64,000 bases of DNA. It comes from Kribbella qitaiheensis (GTDB lineage: Bacteria > Actinomycetota > Actinomycetes > Propionibacteriales > Kribbellaceae). The position numbers and the translations under genes are program-made. The first letter of the stretch is position 1; the number at the start of each line of letters is the position of its first letter. The notes beneath the pieces were generated by a model. That model had not been told where the DNA came from. It worked only from the letters and a program-made list of their open reading frames with translations, and made no database searches. Positions 8,110-16,389 of the stretch are shown here, one piece after another. The stretch lies in contig NZ_CP043661.1 of the NCBI RefSeq assembly GCF_014217565.1, positions 4,774,001 through 4,838,000 of the forward strand, in the 5' to 3' direction.

Positions 8110-8667
8110 ATGGGACTCCTCACCTTCAGCCTCAACCTCACCCTGGACGGTTGCGTCGACCACCAGGAGGGGATCGCCGACGACGAGACGCACGCCTTCT
8201 TCACCCGTCTCATGGACGAGGGCGGGGCAATGCTGTGGGGTCGCGTCACCTACGAGATGATGGAGAGCTACTGGCCGGCCGTCGCCCGCGGCGACGAGGA
8301 GGCGCCGCCGGCCCTGCGCGAGTGGGCGGTCAAGCTGGAGGCCAAACCCAAGTACGTGGTGTCGTCGACGCGCACGGACTTCCCGTGGACCAACAGCCAC
8401 CACATCGCCGGCGATCTGCGCGAGGGCGTGCAGAAGCTCAAGGACGCGACCCCGGCCGGTGTCCTCCTCGGAAGCGGCAAGCTCGCGACCGAGCTCGACC
8501 GGCTGGACCTGATCGACGAGTACAAGCTGCTCGTCCATCCCAGGATCGCCGGCCACGGCCCGACGCTGTACCAGGGCGGGCTGCCCGGCACGCGCCAGCT
8601 CGAGCTGCTCTCGGCGGAGCCGCTCCGCAACGGCGCGGTGGCCATGCACTACCGCCGCGCGCGCTGA
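8110..8667 (+). CDS. RibD C-terminal / dihydrofolate-reductase-fold protein
   Basis: The ATG at 8110 gives 185 residues: MGLLTFSLNLTLDGCVDH at the N-terminus, MLWGRVTYEMME, VVSSTRTDFPW, LLGSGKLATEL and KLLVHPRIAGHGPTL. This is the RibD_C/DHFR-like fold common as stand-alone proteins in actinobacteria, presumed NADPH-dependent reductases with unknown substrates. The longer upstream frame is proline/arginine-rich and without family likeness. It ends 30 bases before a tRNA-type terminator copy, so it is the last gene left of the integrated array. Confidence 0.72.
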   Translation: MGLLTFSLNLTLDGCVDHQEGIADDETHAFFTRLMDEGGAMLWGRVTYEMMESYWPAVARGDEEAPPALREWAVKLEAKPKYVVSSTRTDFPWTNSHHIAGDLREGVQKLKDATPAGVLLGSGKLATELDRLDLIDEYKLLVHPRIAGHGPTLYQGGLPGTRQLELLSAEPLRNGAVAMHYRRAR

Positions 8668-8696
8668 ATCACAGGAGCCATCGCCTGATCGGGCCA

Positions 8697-8822
8697 ATTG
8701 AGATTACCTACGGAACCGGCCCAGTCGCTGATGCGACTGGGCCGGTTTACGATTTGTGCTCTGTGAGGTGATGAACCACGCTCTGACCTGCGGAAACGTG
8801 GTTCTCTGTGCCTCTGGAAAGC
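8697..8822 (-). repeat. int-side arm copy 1 with tRNA-type terminator
   Basis: This segment is similar to 12671-12779 and 29566-29699. It has a hairpin AACCGGCCCAGTCGC (8714-8728) / GCGACTGGGCCGGTT (8733-8747), then a CTCTGACCTGCGGAAAC block like the CTCTGACCAGCGGAAAC block next to the tRNA. Read on the minus strand the hairpin would terminate tRNA-Ser transcription. It is either the ancestral flank of the tRNA gene or the end of a further element lost to the left. Confidence 0.65.
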
Positions 8823-8878
8823 TGGCGGAGGATACGAGATTCGAACTCGTGAGGGGTTGCCCCCAACACGCTTTCCAA
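8823..8878 (-). repeat. attachment-site copy 1: 3' half of tRNA-Ser(GGA)
   Basis: Fifty-six bases identical to the 3' half of the tRNA-Ser gene at 29700-29755, from the encoded CCA end to the anticodon loop. It has no matching 5' half, so it is not a working tRNA. It is the outermost att site of the tandem array. Confidence 0.9.
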
Positions 8879-9203
8879 TTCCTTCGACCTGTGTTCGGCA
8901 AGGTTCAGGGGATGGCTTTACGGCTGCCCGGCGCGTCGGCGAAGCGGTGGTGAACTGTCCCGAACGCCTGCGAATGAGCCACAAATGAGACGGTGGTGGG
9001 CGGGATGTGCGCGGTACCAAGCACGACAGGAACGCGATCATGATCTACGGCTGTAGTACTAATGCGGCACGAGTGACTGATGTTTGAACTAGCAGTTCCA
9101 TGTCTGCTGGATCGTGCCAGTACGCATCGTCATCCGGCGGGGCATACAGCATCGCTCCCGATATGAATTTCAGGCACAGATGGCCGAGTCGGATTAGCGC
9201 GCC
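8879..9203. other. distal attachment arm remnant and gene-poor stretch
   Basis: The first 120 bases (GTTCGGCAAGGTTCAGGG, then CGAATGAGCCACAAATGAGACGG) resemble the distal arms at 12836 and 16092. On the minus strand the frame of the MFS gene stays open for 52 codons after its stop (to 9045) and encodes a protein-like sequence containing AMLYAPPDDDAYWHDPADME. This could be a tiny gene or a remnant; no start with a ribosome site is evident. Confidence 0.4.
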
Positions 9204-10595
9204 CTACAGCGGGTCCGGATGCTGGCGCAACCTCAACAATCCGGGCGATGCGATCAGCAGGCCGAGGCCGGCAGCCACGAGCGGAACGAGCAACGCGGAT
9301 CTGAAGCCCTCCACTGTCAGTTCGTCCGCCGTGGCGAGAACGGCGGCGACCACGGCGAGTCCCAGCGCCGAACCGAACTGGAACGAAGTCGTCAGTACTC
9401 CGCCCGCCAATCCCTGCTCCTGTTCGGGAATCCCGTCGGTAGCGGCAATGGTCAGCGGCCCATAGGCAAGCGAGAACGCCAGCCCCAGCAGGATGAACGA
9501 CGGGAGCATCGCCGGGTAGCTCCATTGTGCGCTGAGCGGCAGGAAGGCTGCATAGCCCAATGCGGCGAAGGTGAATCCACCGAAGATCACCCGGCCGTTG
9601 CCGAAGCGATTCACCAGCCAGGGCGTCAACGTCGGGGCGAGGACGGAGTCGATCCCGATCACCGTCAGCGCGAGTCCGGTCTGGAGTTCTGTCCAGGACC
9701 GCAACTCCTGCAGATAGAGCACCGCGATGAACTGGAAGCCGACGAAGGAGCCGACCAGGAGTACCGCGCCGAGGTTGGCCCGGACCAGAGAACCGTTGCG
9801 CAGAATGCCCAGCCGGATCAACGGCGCCGCCACCCGTCGCTCGATCCCGATGAACGCGGCCAGTAGCGGCAAGCCGGCGATTGCCGTGATCGCCGTCTGC
9901 GTCACTGGTACGTCGGGCGCGCGGACCAGCGTGGTCACCAGCAGGAGCATCGCCGCGGTCAAGCTGACCGCGCCGCCGAGATCGAAGCCGCTCTCCTGCT
10001 TGCCCGGGGCAACTTCCCGGGGGAGGAGGGTGAGCGCGCCGGCCAGGATCAGTGCGGCCAGCACGACCGGCGCGAAGAAGACCCAGCGCCAGTCGATCGC
10101 CGTGAGCAGCCCACCAGCCACCATGCCGAGCGAGAAGCCGGCGGCCCCAGTACCGGCGTACACGAGCAGGGCTTTGTTGCGTTGTGGTCCTTCGGGATAG
10201 GTGGTGGTGATGATCGACAGGCCGGCCGGGGTCATGAAAGCGGCGGCGATACCGGTGACGAAGCGGGCCAGGATCAGTACCCAGCCTTCGGTCGCGAAGC
10301 CGCCGAGGCCGGAGAAGGCAAGGAAGATGATCAGCCAGGTGATGAACATCCGGCGCCGGCCGAGCAGGTCCGCGGCCCGGCCGCCGAGCAGGACGAACCT
10401 GCCGTAGCTGAGCACGTAGGCGCTGACGACCCACTGCAGTTCGCTGGTGGACAGGCCGAGTTCGGCCCGGATGGAGGGCAGCGCGACGCCCATCATCGAG
10501 ACGTCGATGCCCTCCAGAAAGATCGCGCCGCAGAGGACGAAGAGAACAGCCCAGGCCCGGCCGGTCAGCCGGTTCTGAGTGGTGGTTGATGACAC
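9204..10595 (-). CDS. MFS drug:H+ antiporter, DHA2 (14-helix) type
   Basis: A 463-residue membrane protein. It has the DHA2 hallmarks: an N-terminal LDxSMMGVALPSI-like segment (GIDVSMMGVALPSI), LQWVVSAYVLSYGRFVLLGGRAADLLGRRRMF (loop 2-3 motif A) and a GAAGFSLGMVAGGLL motif C-like antiporter segment; about 14 hydrophobic helices. It would export a hydrophobic compound at the cell membrane using the proton gradient. The GTG start at 10595 faces the divergent HxlR regulator, with an inverted repeat in between. That arrangement points to local repression. It lies inside the first remnant of the tRNA-Ser array, so it is probably acquired cargo. Confidence 0.85.
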   Translation of the reverse strand: MSSTTTQNRLTGRAWAVLFVLCGAIFLEGIDVSMMGVALPSIRAELGLSTSELQWVVSAYVLSYGRFVLLGGRAADLLGRRRMFITWLIIFLAFSGLGGFATEGWVLILARFVTGIAAAFMTPAGLSIITTTYPEGPQRNKALLVYAGTGAAGFSLGMVAGGLLTAIDWRWVFFAPVVLAALILAGALTLLPREVAPGKQESGFDLGGAVSLTAAMLLLVTTLVRAPDVPVTQTAITAIAGLPLLAAFIGIERRVAAPLIRLGILRNGSLVRANLGAVLLVGSFVGFQFIAVLYLQELRSWTELQTGLALTVIGIDSVLAPTLTPWLVNRFGNGRVIFGGFTFAALGYAAFLPLSAQWSYPAMLPSFILLGLAFSLAYGPLTIAATDGIPEQEQGLAGGVLTTSFQFGSALGLAVVAAVLATADELTVEGFRSALLVPLVAAGLGLLIASPGLLRLRQHPDPL

Positions 10596-10627
10596 GGAAT
10601 TGCTCCGGTTCCTCGAAGTGGGGGTCG

Positions 10628-10642
10628 GTTACCTCTTGTAAC
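10628..10642. promoter_or_regulatory. candidate HxlR operator
   Basis: GTTAC (10628-10632), five-base spacer, GTAAC (10638-10642) in the 77-bp divergent gap between the MFS gene and the HxlR gene. HxlR proteins bind GTAC/GTAAC-type inverted repeats in such positions. Confidence 0.5.
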
Positions 10643-10672
10643 TGATCTCATCCTCAGGAACCATCGGGGATT

Positions 10673-11104
10673 ATGGAAGAAGGCACTTCAAAGGAACCGA
10701 GTCACTCCTGCTGCACCGAGGATGCATTCCAGTGGGACACCCGCGAGGACTGCGAGGTCCGGCAGATCCTGGATCGGATCGGCGACAAGTGGTCCCTGCT
10801 GGTGATCGCCTTGCTCGACAACCGCAAGCTGCGCTTCACCGAGTTGAAGAAAACGATCGACGGCATCAGCCAGCGCATGCTCACCGTGACGCTCCGCCAA
10901 CTGGAACGCGACGGCCTGGTGCGCCGTACGGTCTACCCGGTCGTCCCGCCACGCGTCGACTATGAGCTCACCCCGCTGGGCGTCACGCTCCACGCCACCA
11001 TTCAGTCCCTGGTCACCTGGACCGAGACTCACCAGCAGGAAGTAGCCGCCGCCCGCGCGAACTACGACACCCGCGCAGCCCTCACGGAGACTTCAGCCGG
11101 CTGA
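10673..11104 (+). CDS. HxlR-family redox or ligand-responsive regulator
   Basis: A 143-residue winged-helix protein: CEVRQILDRIGDKWSLLVIALL, RFTELKKTIDGISQRMLT (recognition helix region), LRQLERDGLVRRTVYP, then VDYELTPLGVTL. These are the full HxlR signature, including the conserved N-terminal Cys that senses electrophiles in some members; two more Cys (CC at residues 13-14) precede it. It binds DNA as a dimer in the cytosol and probably represses the divergent MFS exporter. The start is the first ATG after the inverted repeat. Confidence 0.88.
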   Translation: MEEGTSKEPSHSCCTEDAFQWDTREDCEVRQILDRIGDKWSLLVIALLDNRKLRFTELKKTIDGISQRMLTVTLRQLERDGLVRRTVYPVVPPRVDYELTPLGVTLHATIQSLVTWTETHQQEVAAARANYDTRAALTETSAG

Positions 11105-11411
11105 GCTTCGCCAGCTGAGGCAGTACTGCTAACAGCGTCACGAGCGCAGCCAGTCCTGCGAAGAGTGCGACTCGACCGCGAATGGGACGAGCAGAGCCGT
11201 CACCCCTACTCTGCCGGCGCTGCGGGCAGTAGCCCGGCTGGTGCCCACAGCAACCATCGCGACCCGGCTCGTACCGGTGCGTCGCCTCGGGCGAGGATGC
11301 CTCCCGCGTCCCGACGGGCAGGGTGCCCAGGCCCTGGGCACCGTGCGTACCTCGTCATCGGCCGAGACCAGCCTCCCCCTGCGTGCTCTCCGGATCCCAT
11401 CCCGACATTCC
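11105..11411. other. gene remnant stretch, probably decayed MFS 3' end
   Basis: No intact gene. On the minus strand, 11107-11190 reads ALFAGLAALVTLLAVLPQL, a hydrophobic helix like the last segment of a transporter, but the frame is broken upstream. I read this as a decayed transporter gene; evidence is weak. Confidence 0.3.
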
Positions 11412-11427
11412 ATCAATTCAAGTTGAT
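11412..11427. promoter_or_regulatory. ArsR-type operator candidate
   Basis: ATCAA (11412-11416), six bases, TTGAT (11423-11427), 25-40 bases upstream of the truncated ArsR-like gene. ATCAA-N6-TTGAT is the usual core of ArsR/SmtB operators. Confidence 0.5.
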
Positions 11428-11451
11428 CCATTCATCCGAGTTGATGCGTAG

Positions 11452-11661
11452 TTGGTGATCGTGAACGTTCCACACACAGGTCCGGACGACCCGCCGCCGA
11501 CGTTCCTGCGGTTGGCGGAGCATGACGTGCGATGGCGGCTGCTGAGAGAACTGTCACGCAGCGACGGCCGCGTTCGTGAGTTGACCCTTCTGCTCGGTCA
11601 GCCGCAAAGCCTGGTGTCCTACCACCTCAACAAACTGCAAGCCGACCGATCCATGTATTGA
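11452..11661 (+). pseudogene. truncated ArsR-type winged-helix gene
   Basis: The 69-residue frame holds TFLRLAEHDVRWRLLRELS, GRVRELTLLLGQPQ and SLVSYHLNKLQ, the first three helices of an ArsR-like domain. The wing, and whatever follows (in relatives often a low-molecular-weight phosphatase domain), are missing: the frame leaves the family after HLNKLQ and stops at 11661, directly at a 47-bp inverted repeat. It has the operator above but is unlikely to fold. Truncation probably happened when the remnant element shrank. Confidence 0.6.
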
Positions 11662-11701
11662 ATCGCACCACTTGATGGCGGTAAGGGGTGCGCTTCGATA
11701 C
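11655..11701. repeat. 47-bp inverted repeat, copy A
   Basis: GTATTGAATCGCACC (11655-11669) faces GGTGCGCTTCGATAC (11687-11701) and is followed by ACAG. A second copy of the same length and sequence type is at 19333-19379, right after the XRE gene, so it may be a terminator shared by related elements. Confidence 0.6.
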
Positions 11702-11743
11702 ACAGACGTGCTGAGACTGCTGGCGGGTCCCTTGTGTCTGCAC

Positions 11744-11833
11744 TGGGGACATCTGGGACAGGCCCGATCTACTATGTCTCAGACATCCGCGCTGGTCAGA
11801 GGCATGTCTGTGACATTGGGACACCTGGGACAG
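11744..11833. repeat. two direct repeats and a palindrome
   Basis: TGGGGACATCTGGGACAG (11744-11761) and TTGGGACACCTGGGACAG (11816-11833) are imperfect direct repeats. Between them ATGTCT-C-AGACAT (11774-11786) is a perfect palindrome. This could be an operator region or the terminal remains of an insertion sequence. Confidence 0.4.
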
Positions 11834-11856
11834 CGCGACTCCAGGACAGGTGCCGA

Positions 11857-12528
11857 CTAAGTAGGCGGGAGGTCCCAGCCCGTCGGTAGCTCCGGCAGCG
11901 ACCAGGTGGGATCGGGGACGAAGTCGCAGTAGGTCCCGTCGAAGGGGAATCTGCCTTCCTCGGCCAGTGCGATGACACTCCGCCCCTCAGCGCGGGCGGC
12001 AACTGCCTGTGCGGCGGTCCAGTAGCCCGGGGCGTCGGTGAAAGCCGCGAAGTCGTCTTCGTCCTTCCAGCACCAAGTCCGGTCGGGATCGACGACGACG
12101 TCGAGGCCCATATCGGCGACATCTATGCCGCAGCGCTGACCGTCGCTCCAGCGCGGTCCGCGAATCTCCAGGTTGACGTACCAGCCGGTGAAACGCTTCG
12201 CATGGAAGAACCACCACAACGAGTGCGCGGCACCGGCCGGATTCCAGATCAGCACGCTGTTGTCCTTCCACTCGCCTGCTACAAGCGGACGTGCCACGAC
12301 GACGTCGATCGGCTCCTCGCGTGTCGCCTGTCCTTGATCATCAGCGCGGCACCCGAATCCCGAGCCCACCGGTAGCCACAACAGCAGGCCGTACTCGTCA
12401 TCGCGTACGACTCGTGTGGCTTGTACCCACGTAACGGCGAGACCGCGGCGCGACCGTCGCAGTACGACGTCGCCGTGGTTGTAGTGACCGACTCCACTGT
12501 TCTTGCGGGCCCACGCGTCAGTGATCAC
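11857..12528 (-). CDS. DUF402-domain protein (Ntdp/FomD-like phosphatase fold)
   Basis: The GTG at 12528 gives 223 residues (VITDAWARK...), with GGCAGGA upstream; the longer upstream frame runs through a terminator hairpin. The C-terminal half shows the DUF402 signature: WYVNLEIRGPRW, GIDVADMGLDVVVDPD, WCWKDEDDFAAF. Characterised DUF402 proteins are metal-dependent nucleoside di/triphosphate phosphatases or FomD-like hydrolases. The Asp pairs needed for metal binding are kept. The substrate is unknown. It lies in the first remnant of the array, directly inside the att copy at 12780, and may be cargo. Confidence 0.65.
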   Translation of the reverse strand: MITDAWARKNSGVGHYNHGDVVLRRSRRGLAVTWVQATRVVRDDEYGLLLWLPVGSGFGCRADDQGQATREEPIDVVVARPLVAGEWKDNSVLIWNPAGAAHSLWWFFHAKRFTGWYVNLEIRGPRWSDGQRCGIDVADMGLDVVVDPDRTWCWKDEDDFAAFTDAPGYWTAAQAVAARAEGRSVIALAEEGRFPFDGTYCDFVPDPTWSLPELPTGWDLPPT

Positions 12529-12670
12529 TCGATCGATCCTGCCAGGGTGAATGGATTGGACATTCGGCCGCCCGCTGCGGTTCCACGACCGGGCCGGCGT
12601 GCTGGATCCGTGGCCAGTCGTGCGGGGTTTCGAGCTTGAAGCGCCGCTTGAGATCGAGACCCTGACGAAA

Positions 12671-12779
12671 AAGGTGGGCCGGTCGCATCGCGACCGGCCC
12701 ACCTTGTGTTCGTCCCCTGTAAGTGACCACATCATGCGCTGACCAGCGGAAACACCGATCGGGTGGCCACTCAGCAGAG
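12671..12779 (-). repeat. int-side arm copy 2 with tRNA-type terminator
   Basis: Hairpin AAGGTGGGCCGGTCGC (12671-12686) / GCGACCGGCCCACCTT (12690-12705), then GTCCCCTGTAAGTGACC and GCTGACCAGCGGAAACACCG, the same blocks as next to the tRNA at 29631-29678. The integrase gene that should lie to its left is absent, so the outer element is a deletion remnant. Confidence 0.75.
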
Positions 12780-12835
12780 TGGCGGAGGATACGAGATTCG
12801 AACTCGTGAGGGGTTGCCCCCAACACGCTTTCCAA
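12780..12835 (-). repeat. attachment-site copy 2: 3' half of tRNA-Ser(GGA)
   Basis: Fifty-six bases identical to 29700-29755 and to 8823-8878. It separates the outer remnant (8.8-12.8 kb) from the next one. Confidence 0.9.
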
Positions 12836-12955
12836 TCCCCCGATTCGGCATTCGGTGAGGTTCTGCAACGGCCGCCTGAGCGTGGATGAGGGGGCCCAGA
12901 ATCTCTCTGAACCGCTCTGAACGTAGGCGGATGAGACTAGCTTTGAGACTGGCCC
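12836..12955. repeat. distal attachment arm, copy B
   Basis: Shares CAATCCCCCGATTCGG, GAGGTTCTGCAA, GAGCGTGGATGA and GGCGGATGAGAC....CTTTGAGACT blocks in the same order with 16087-16210. The GATGAGAC/TTGAGACT pairs look like arm-type integrase binding sites. Confidence 0.6.
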
Positions 12956-13176
12956 TCCTGGTCCCGAAGTGGTGCCCACGATGGGCAGCGCGGCGACAGC
13001 GAAGTGCGTGCAGTTGCGAGCGATTCGAGGCAAGATCTACGTCTATGGAAGAAGAAGGCATTAAGGCTGCGCGCGAACTATTCCAAGGGCGGTTGGCCGG
13101 GGCTATCAGCGAACTTGCAGCGTTCGCGCCGTCAAACGATGAGATGGATGCGCGCCCTGGCCATCGTAGGCTGCTA

Positions 13177-14311
13177 GTGGGGCGTGTCATTAATTAGGTA
13201 ACGGTTGGTGGTGGGTCAGAATGGGGTATGGCGAACCGTCCTGCTGCCGCGTTGGTGCTTCGTGAGGGTGATCGGGAGCGGTTGGTGTCGTTGACGCGGT
13301 CGACGACGGTTCGTGCTGGGTTGGCGTTGCGGGCGCGGGTGGTGTTGCTGGCTGCGGGTGGGGTATCGAATACGGCGATCGCGGAGCAGGTGGGGTTGTC
13401 TCGTCCGAAGGTGATCGGGTGGCGGCAGCGCTACGTGCGCAGCGGGATCAAGGGTCTGGATGATGCCGAACGGGTGGGCCGGCCGCGCGAGATCGATCAC
13501 GCGATGATCGTGGCCGAGACGTTGAAGCCGCCGCCGAAGCGGCTGGGGGTGACGCACTGGTCGTCTCGGCTGCTGGCCGTGCGGCTCAAGGTCGGCAACG
13601 CGACGGTCGCGCGGGCGTGGCGTGACTATGGGGTGCAGCCGTGGCGCAGTGAGACGTTCAAGTTCTCCACCGATCCGGAGTTGGTCGCCAAGGTCACTGA
13701 TGTGGTCGGGCTGTATCTGGCGCCACCGGACAACGCGATCGTGTTGTGTGTCGACGAAAAGTCGCAGATCCAGGCTTTGGACCGGACTCAGAAGATGCTG
13801 CCGATGCAGCCTGGTTTTCCCGAGCGCCGCACCCATGACTACGTCCGGCACGGCACCAGCACGTTGTTCGCGGCACTGGAGATCGCCACCGGCACGGTGA
13901 CCGCGGGCCTGCAAACCCAGGCACCGCCACCAGGAGTTCCTTGCGTTCCTCAAGCAGATCGACCGCGCCTACCCCGACGACGGCACCGGTCAGGAACTGC
14001 ACCTGGTGATGGACAACTACGCCACACACAAACGGGCCGAGGTCCGTGACTGGCTGGCCGCGCACTCCCGGTTCAAGGTCCACTTCACCCCGACCTCCGG
14101 GTCATGGCTCAACCTGGTCGAGGTCTGGTTCGGCATCATCGAACGACAAGCCATCCACCGCGGGACCTTCACCTCGGTCAAAGACCTCAACACAAAGATC
14201 CGAGCCTTCATCACCGGCTGGAACGACCGCTGCCACCCCTTCGTCTGGACCAAGACCCCAGACCAGATCCTCAAGAAAGCCAACCGTCACCGAACTTCAG
14301 AAACGCTCCAC
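13177..14311 (+). mobile_element. IS630-family insertion sequence
   Basis: Length 1135 bp, flanked by TA at 13175-13176 and 14312-14313, the IS630/Tc1 target duplication. The left end GTGGGGCGTGTC and right end (complement) GTGGAGCGTTTC start inverted repeats that stay similar for about 31 bases and end in GACGGTTG-type sequence. It carries one transposase gene in two frames. Confidence 0.9.
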
Positions 14312-14314
14312 TAG
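13228..14314 (+). pseudogene. IS630-family transposase, two frames
   Basis: Frame 1 (13228 to about 13912) encodes the helix-turn-helix (NTAIAEQVGLSRPKVIGWRQRY) and the first catalytic Asp (LCVDEKSQIQ). Frame 2 (about 13913-14314) encodes the second Asp (LVMDNYATHK) and the catalytic Glu (NLVEVWFGIIE). The crossing point is a run CAAACCC at 13912-13918, where leaving out one base gives the continuous family sequence RHRHQEFLAFLKQ. It may be a +1 programmed shift, a real mutation or a sequencing insertion. The stop codon TAG uses the TA target copy. Confidence 0.8.
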
Positions 14315-15422
14315 ATGCACTACAGAGGCTCAACGGAGCCTTTGACCTGCGTACCGAAGCGGGGGAATCGCTCTTCAGCGTCTTCGATCAGGGGGTTGTG
14401 TACGCCTTCTTGGAATCGGCGCGAGCTATCCCAAATTCGGAAGAGTGGCCCATAGATGCAGCTTATGACTTGGCGGTCCAGGTTGACGAGTATCTATCAG
14501 AGCATCTAGTTAACTTGTTACCCTTGGCTGACCGACGCGGCTGGGATAAAACTGACCTGAACAGCCTCTACTCTGCCGCAAAATCCTCCATGAATGGAAC
14601 TCGCCTAGAGCAAGAAATCGTTGCATCGAGGACGAAGGTAAATCTAATTGTTGAAGATGTTCAACAGGCGGCGGGCGTCGTGGCCGATGGTGAGTTGGCG
14701 TCAGCTTTCAATGATTATCAGAAAACTGAGATCAAATCTGCAAACTATTTCCGAGGAGCAGCGATTGGGCTGCTTGTTGCAGTCATGGCGTTCTCCATTT
14801 ATAGTGCAACCAAATTGCCTCCGAGTCTCGGTTCTTCGTTAGCCCACCTCGGTATAGCGGTATCCGGACTCGCAGCATTTGCCTATCTTGCCCGGGAGTC
14901 GGCGCAGCATCGGAACGCAGGACGGTGGGCCGCGATCATGTCGGTTCAACTAAAAACCCTCAGTGCATATTCAGCAGACATGACTGTCGCTGAGCGAGAG
15001 GAGTTGCGGGGAGTCTTCGGCAGACGGGTCTTCTCTGAGCTTCCGTCATCATCTAAGGAACCCCAGCAAGGACTGACAGACATTGCTCCGACGCTCCAGG
15101 CGCTGATTGACGTCATCAAGTCCGTTCGCGGTGGAGGCTGAAGCGGCTTGTGACCCCCGGAAAGAGTCAAGGAGTAGGCAAAGAGGTGCGGGCTGACACC
15201 TGGGTCTGTGGCGTGCAAAAACAGCACTGCGGCCGCTCGGTGGGTCGTCATACCGCCGTCCGACGGTATCCGAGAGTGCCTGCGGAGCTCTTCGACTGGC
15301 TGAGGTGAACCTCAGTTAACGGGCCTGCACTGGGACGGATGAGACCCACTTTGAGACCCCTGTCTGCGCCTCTAGCCTTCGATCGGGTCGAGGCGGATCC
15401 GCCTACGCTCTAGCCTTAGCCG

Positions 15423-15939
15423 ATGAGCATCGCCGTCGATCTGGTGAAAGAGGCTGGCCCCTACGTGCTAGGGCCTGGCTGGCATGTACGCGACCTATCG
15501 CAGCGGTTCGCGACAAGACCGCAATTCTCGGCACAACGCCCGAGTAGAAACGCTCTACCTGGAAATGCTCAATGCCTACAATTTCCAACTGCGCGCGTAC
15601 TACAGCTATCTGACTAGTGGAGAAGTGCGCGCAATCGAGGGAATCAGCCCAGCGGGACTTGCCGATCGGGTCGAACTCTTCGCGCATCCGCAAGTTCAGA
15701 CTGCGTGGAACAGTGCGCTCGACCGGTTAGGTGAGCGCGCAGATGCCGCGAGTGACATGCCTGAAGCCAATGAAAGTCTCCATCGCTCCGACCTTTGGCT
15801 CATCTATAAAGAGTGCCTTGAGTCGCTCACAATGGAGATGCGAACAGATCTTGGGATTCCCCAGCATAGAGCTCGCCGCCAACGTCTAAAACGTCAGGCT
15901 CGGCGGGAGGAGTGGAAGATCCTTCACAAATGGAGTTGA
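15423..15939 (+). pseudogene. small hypothetical protein with N-terminal helix, frameshifted
   Basis: The frame from 15423 (MSIAVDLVKEAGPYVLG) and the frame from 15484 (MYATYRSGSRQDR...) join if one G of GGG at 15471-15473 is left out, giving ...YVLGLAGMYATYRSGS. The whole product would be about 171 residues: one N-terminal hydrophobic segment, then a basic and helical cytosolic domain ending in an Arg/Lys-rich tail. Without this repair the second frame has an in-frame TAG just upstream and no ribosome site. No family is recognised. It is cargo of the second remnant. Confidence 0.5.
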
Positions 15940-16060
15940 TAGCTACACGTCAGCGGGATCCGAGAAATGCTTGCTGTGCCTGACGACCGGGTCAGGCGGA
16001 CCCCAGCGAACGGGCCTGTACTGGGATGGATGAGATCCTCGCTCGCGTCGCAGCACTTGC

Positions 16061-16210
16061 TTGAGTCAAGAGACTCAACACGCTGTTCAATCCCCCAATT
16101 CGGAATTCAGGGAGGTTTTGCAAAGGTCGCGGGAGCGTGGATGACAGGACTCGCAACCTCGCTGAACGTCCTCAAACGTGGGCGGATGAGACCAACTTTG
16201 AGACTGCGCT
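16061..16210. repeat. decayed attachment site and distal arm, copy C
   Basis: CAACACGCTGTTCAATCCCCC (16077 onward) is a damaged version of the tRNA-Ser anticodon-loop core seen at 12815-12840. The 120 bases after it match the arm at 12836-12955. Just before it TTGAGTC (16061-16067) and GACTCAA (16072-16078) form an inverted repeat. It probably marks the left end of the intact element. Confidence 0.6.
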
Positions 16211-16389
16211 CGGCCGGTTCCTGGCTGCCGTCAGGGGTCGCCTAGGGTGTTTGTGACATGTGCTGGTATCGCGCTAGGGCTGTCCTCACGAGCGCATGAC
16301 TCAGTTTTGTCATGCGTGTCACGACATCCTCATTCCCAGTAATCTGCAGCTCGGCGATCCCCGCGCCGGCATCTTTTAGGCCGCGCAGT

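Larger units (their letters stand above)
13045..15141 (+). pseudogene. membrane-protein gene of unknown function split by the IS630 element
   Basis: The 5' part (13045-13176, MEEEGIKAARELFQGRL...) and the 3' part (14314-15141, DALQRLNGAFDL...) are in the same frame once the 1135-bp insertion and one TA copy are removed. The rejoined gene would encode 319 residues. The C-terminal part has two hydrophobic helices (AAIGLLVAVMAFSIYSA and LGIAVSGLAAFAYLA) after a long helical cytosolic region. No family is recognised. GC content is lower than in the chromosome, as expected for cargo. The remaining 3' ORF has no start of its own and is probably silent. Confidence 0.75.

Noticed and set aside
8756-8953. 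65-codon ORF across the att copy at 8823 (similar ORFs at the other copies)
   Set aside because: It is the tRNA-Ser 3' half read as protein; not a gene.
11744-11833. Ends of an IS481-type insertion sequence
   Set aside because: The repeats are direct, not inverted, and no transposase is present; listed only as repeats.
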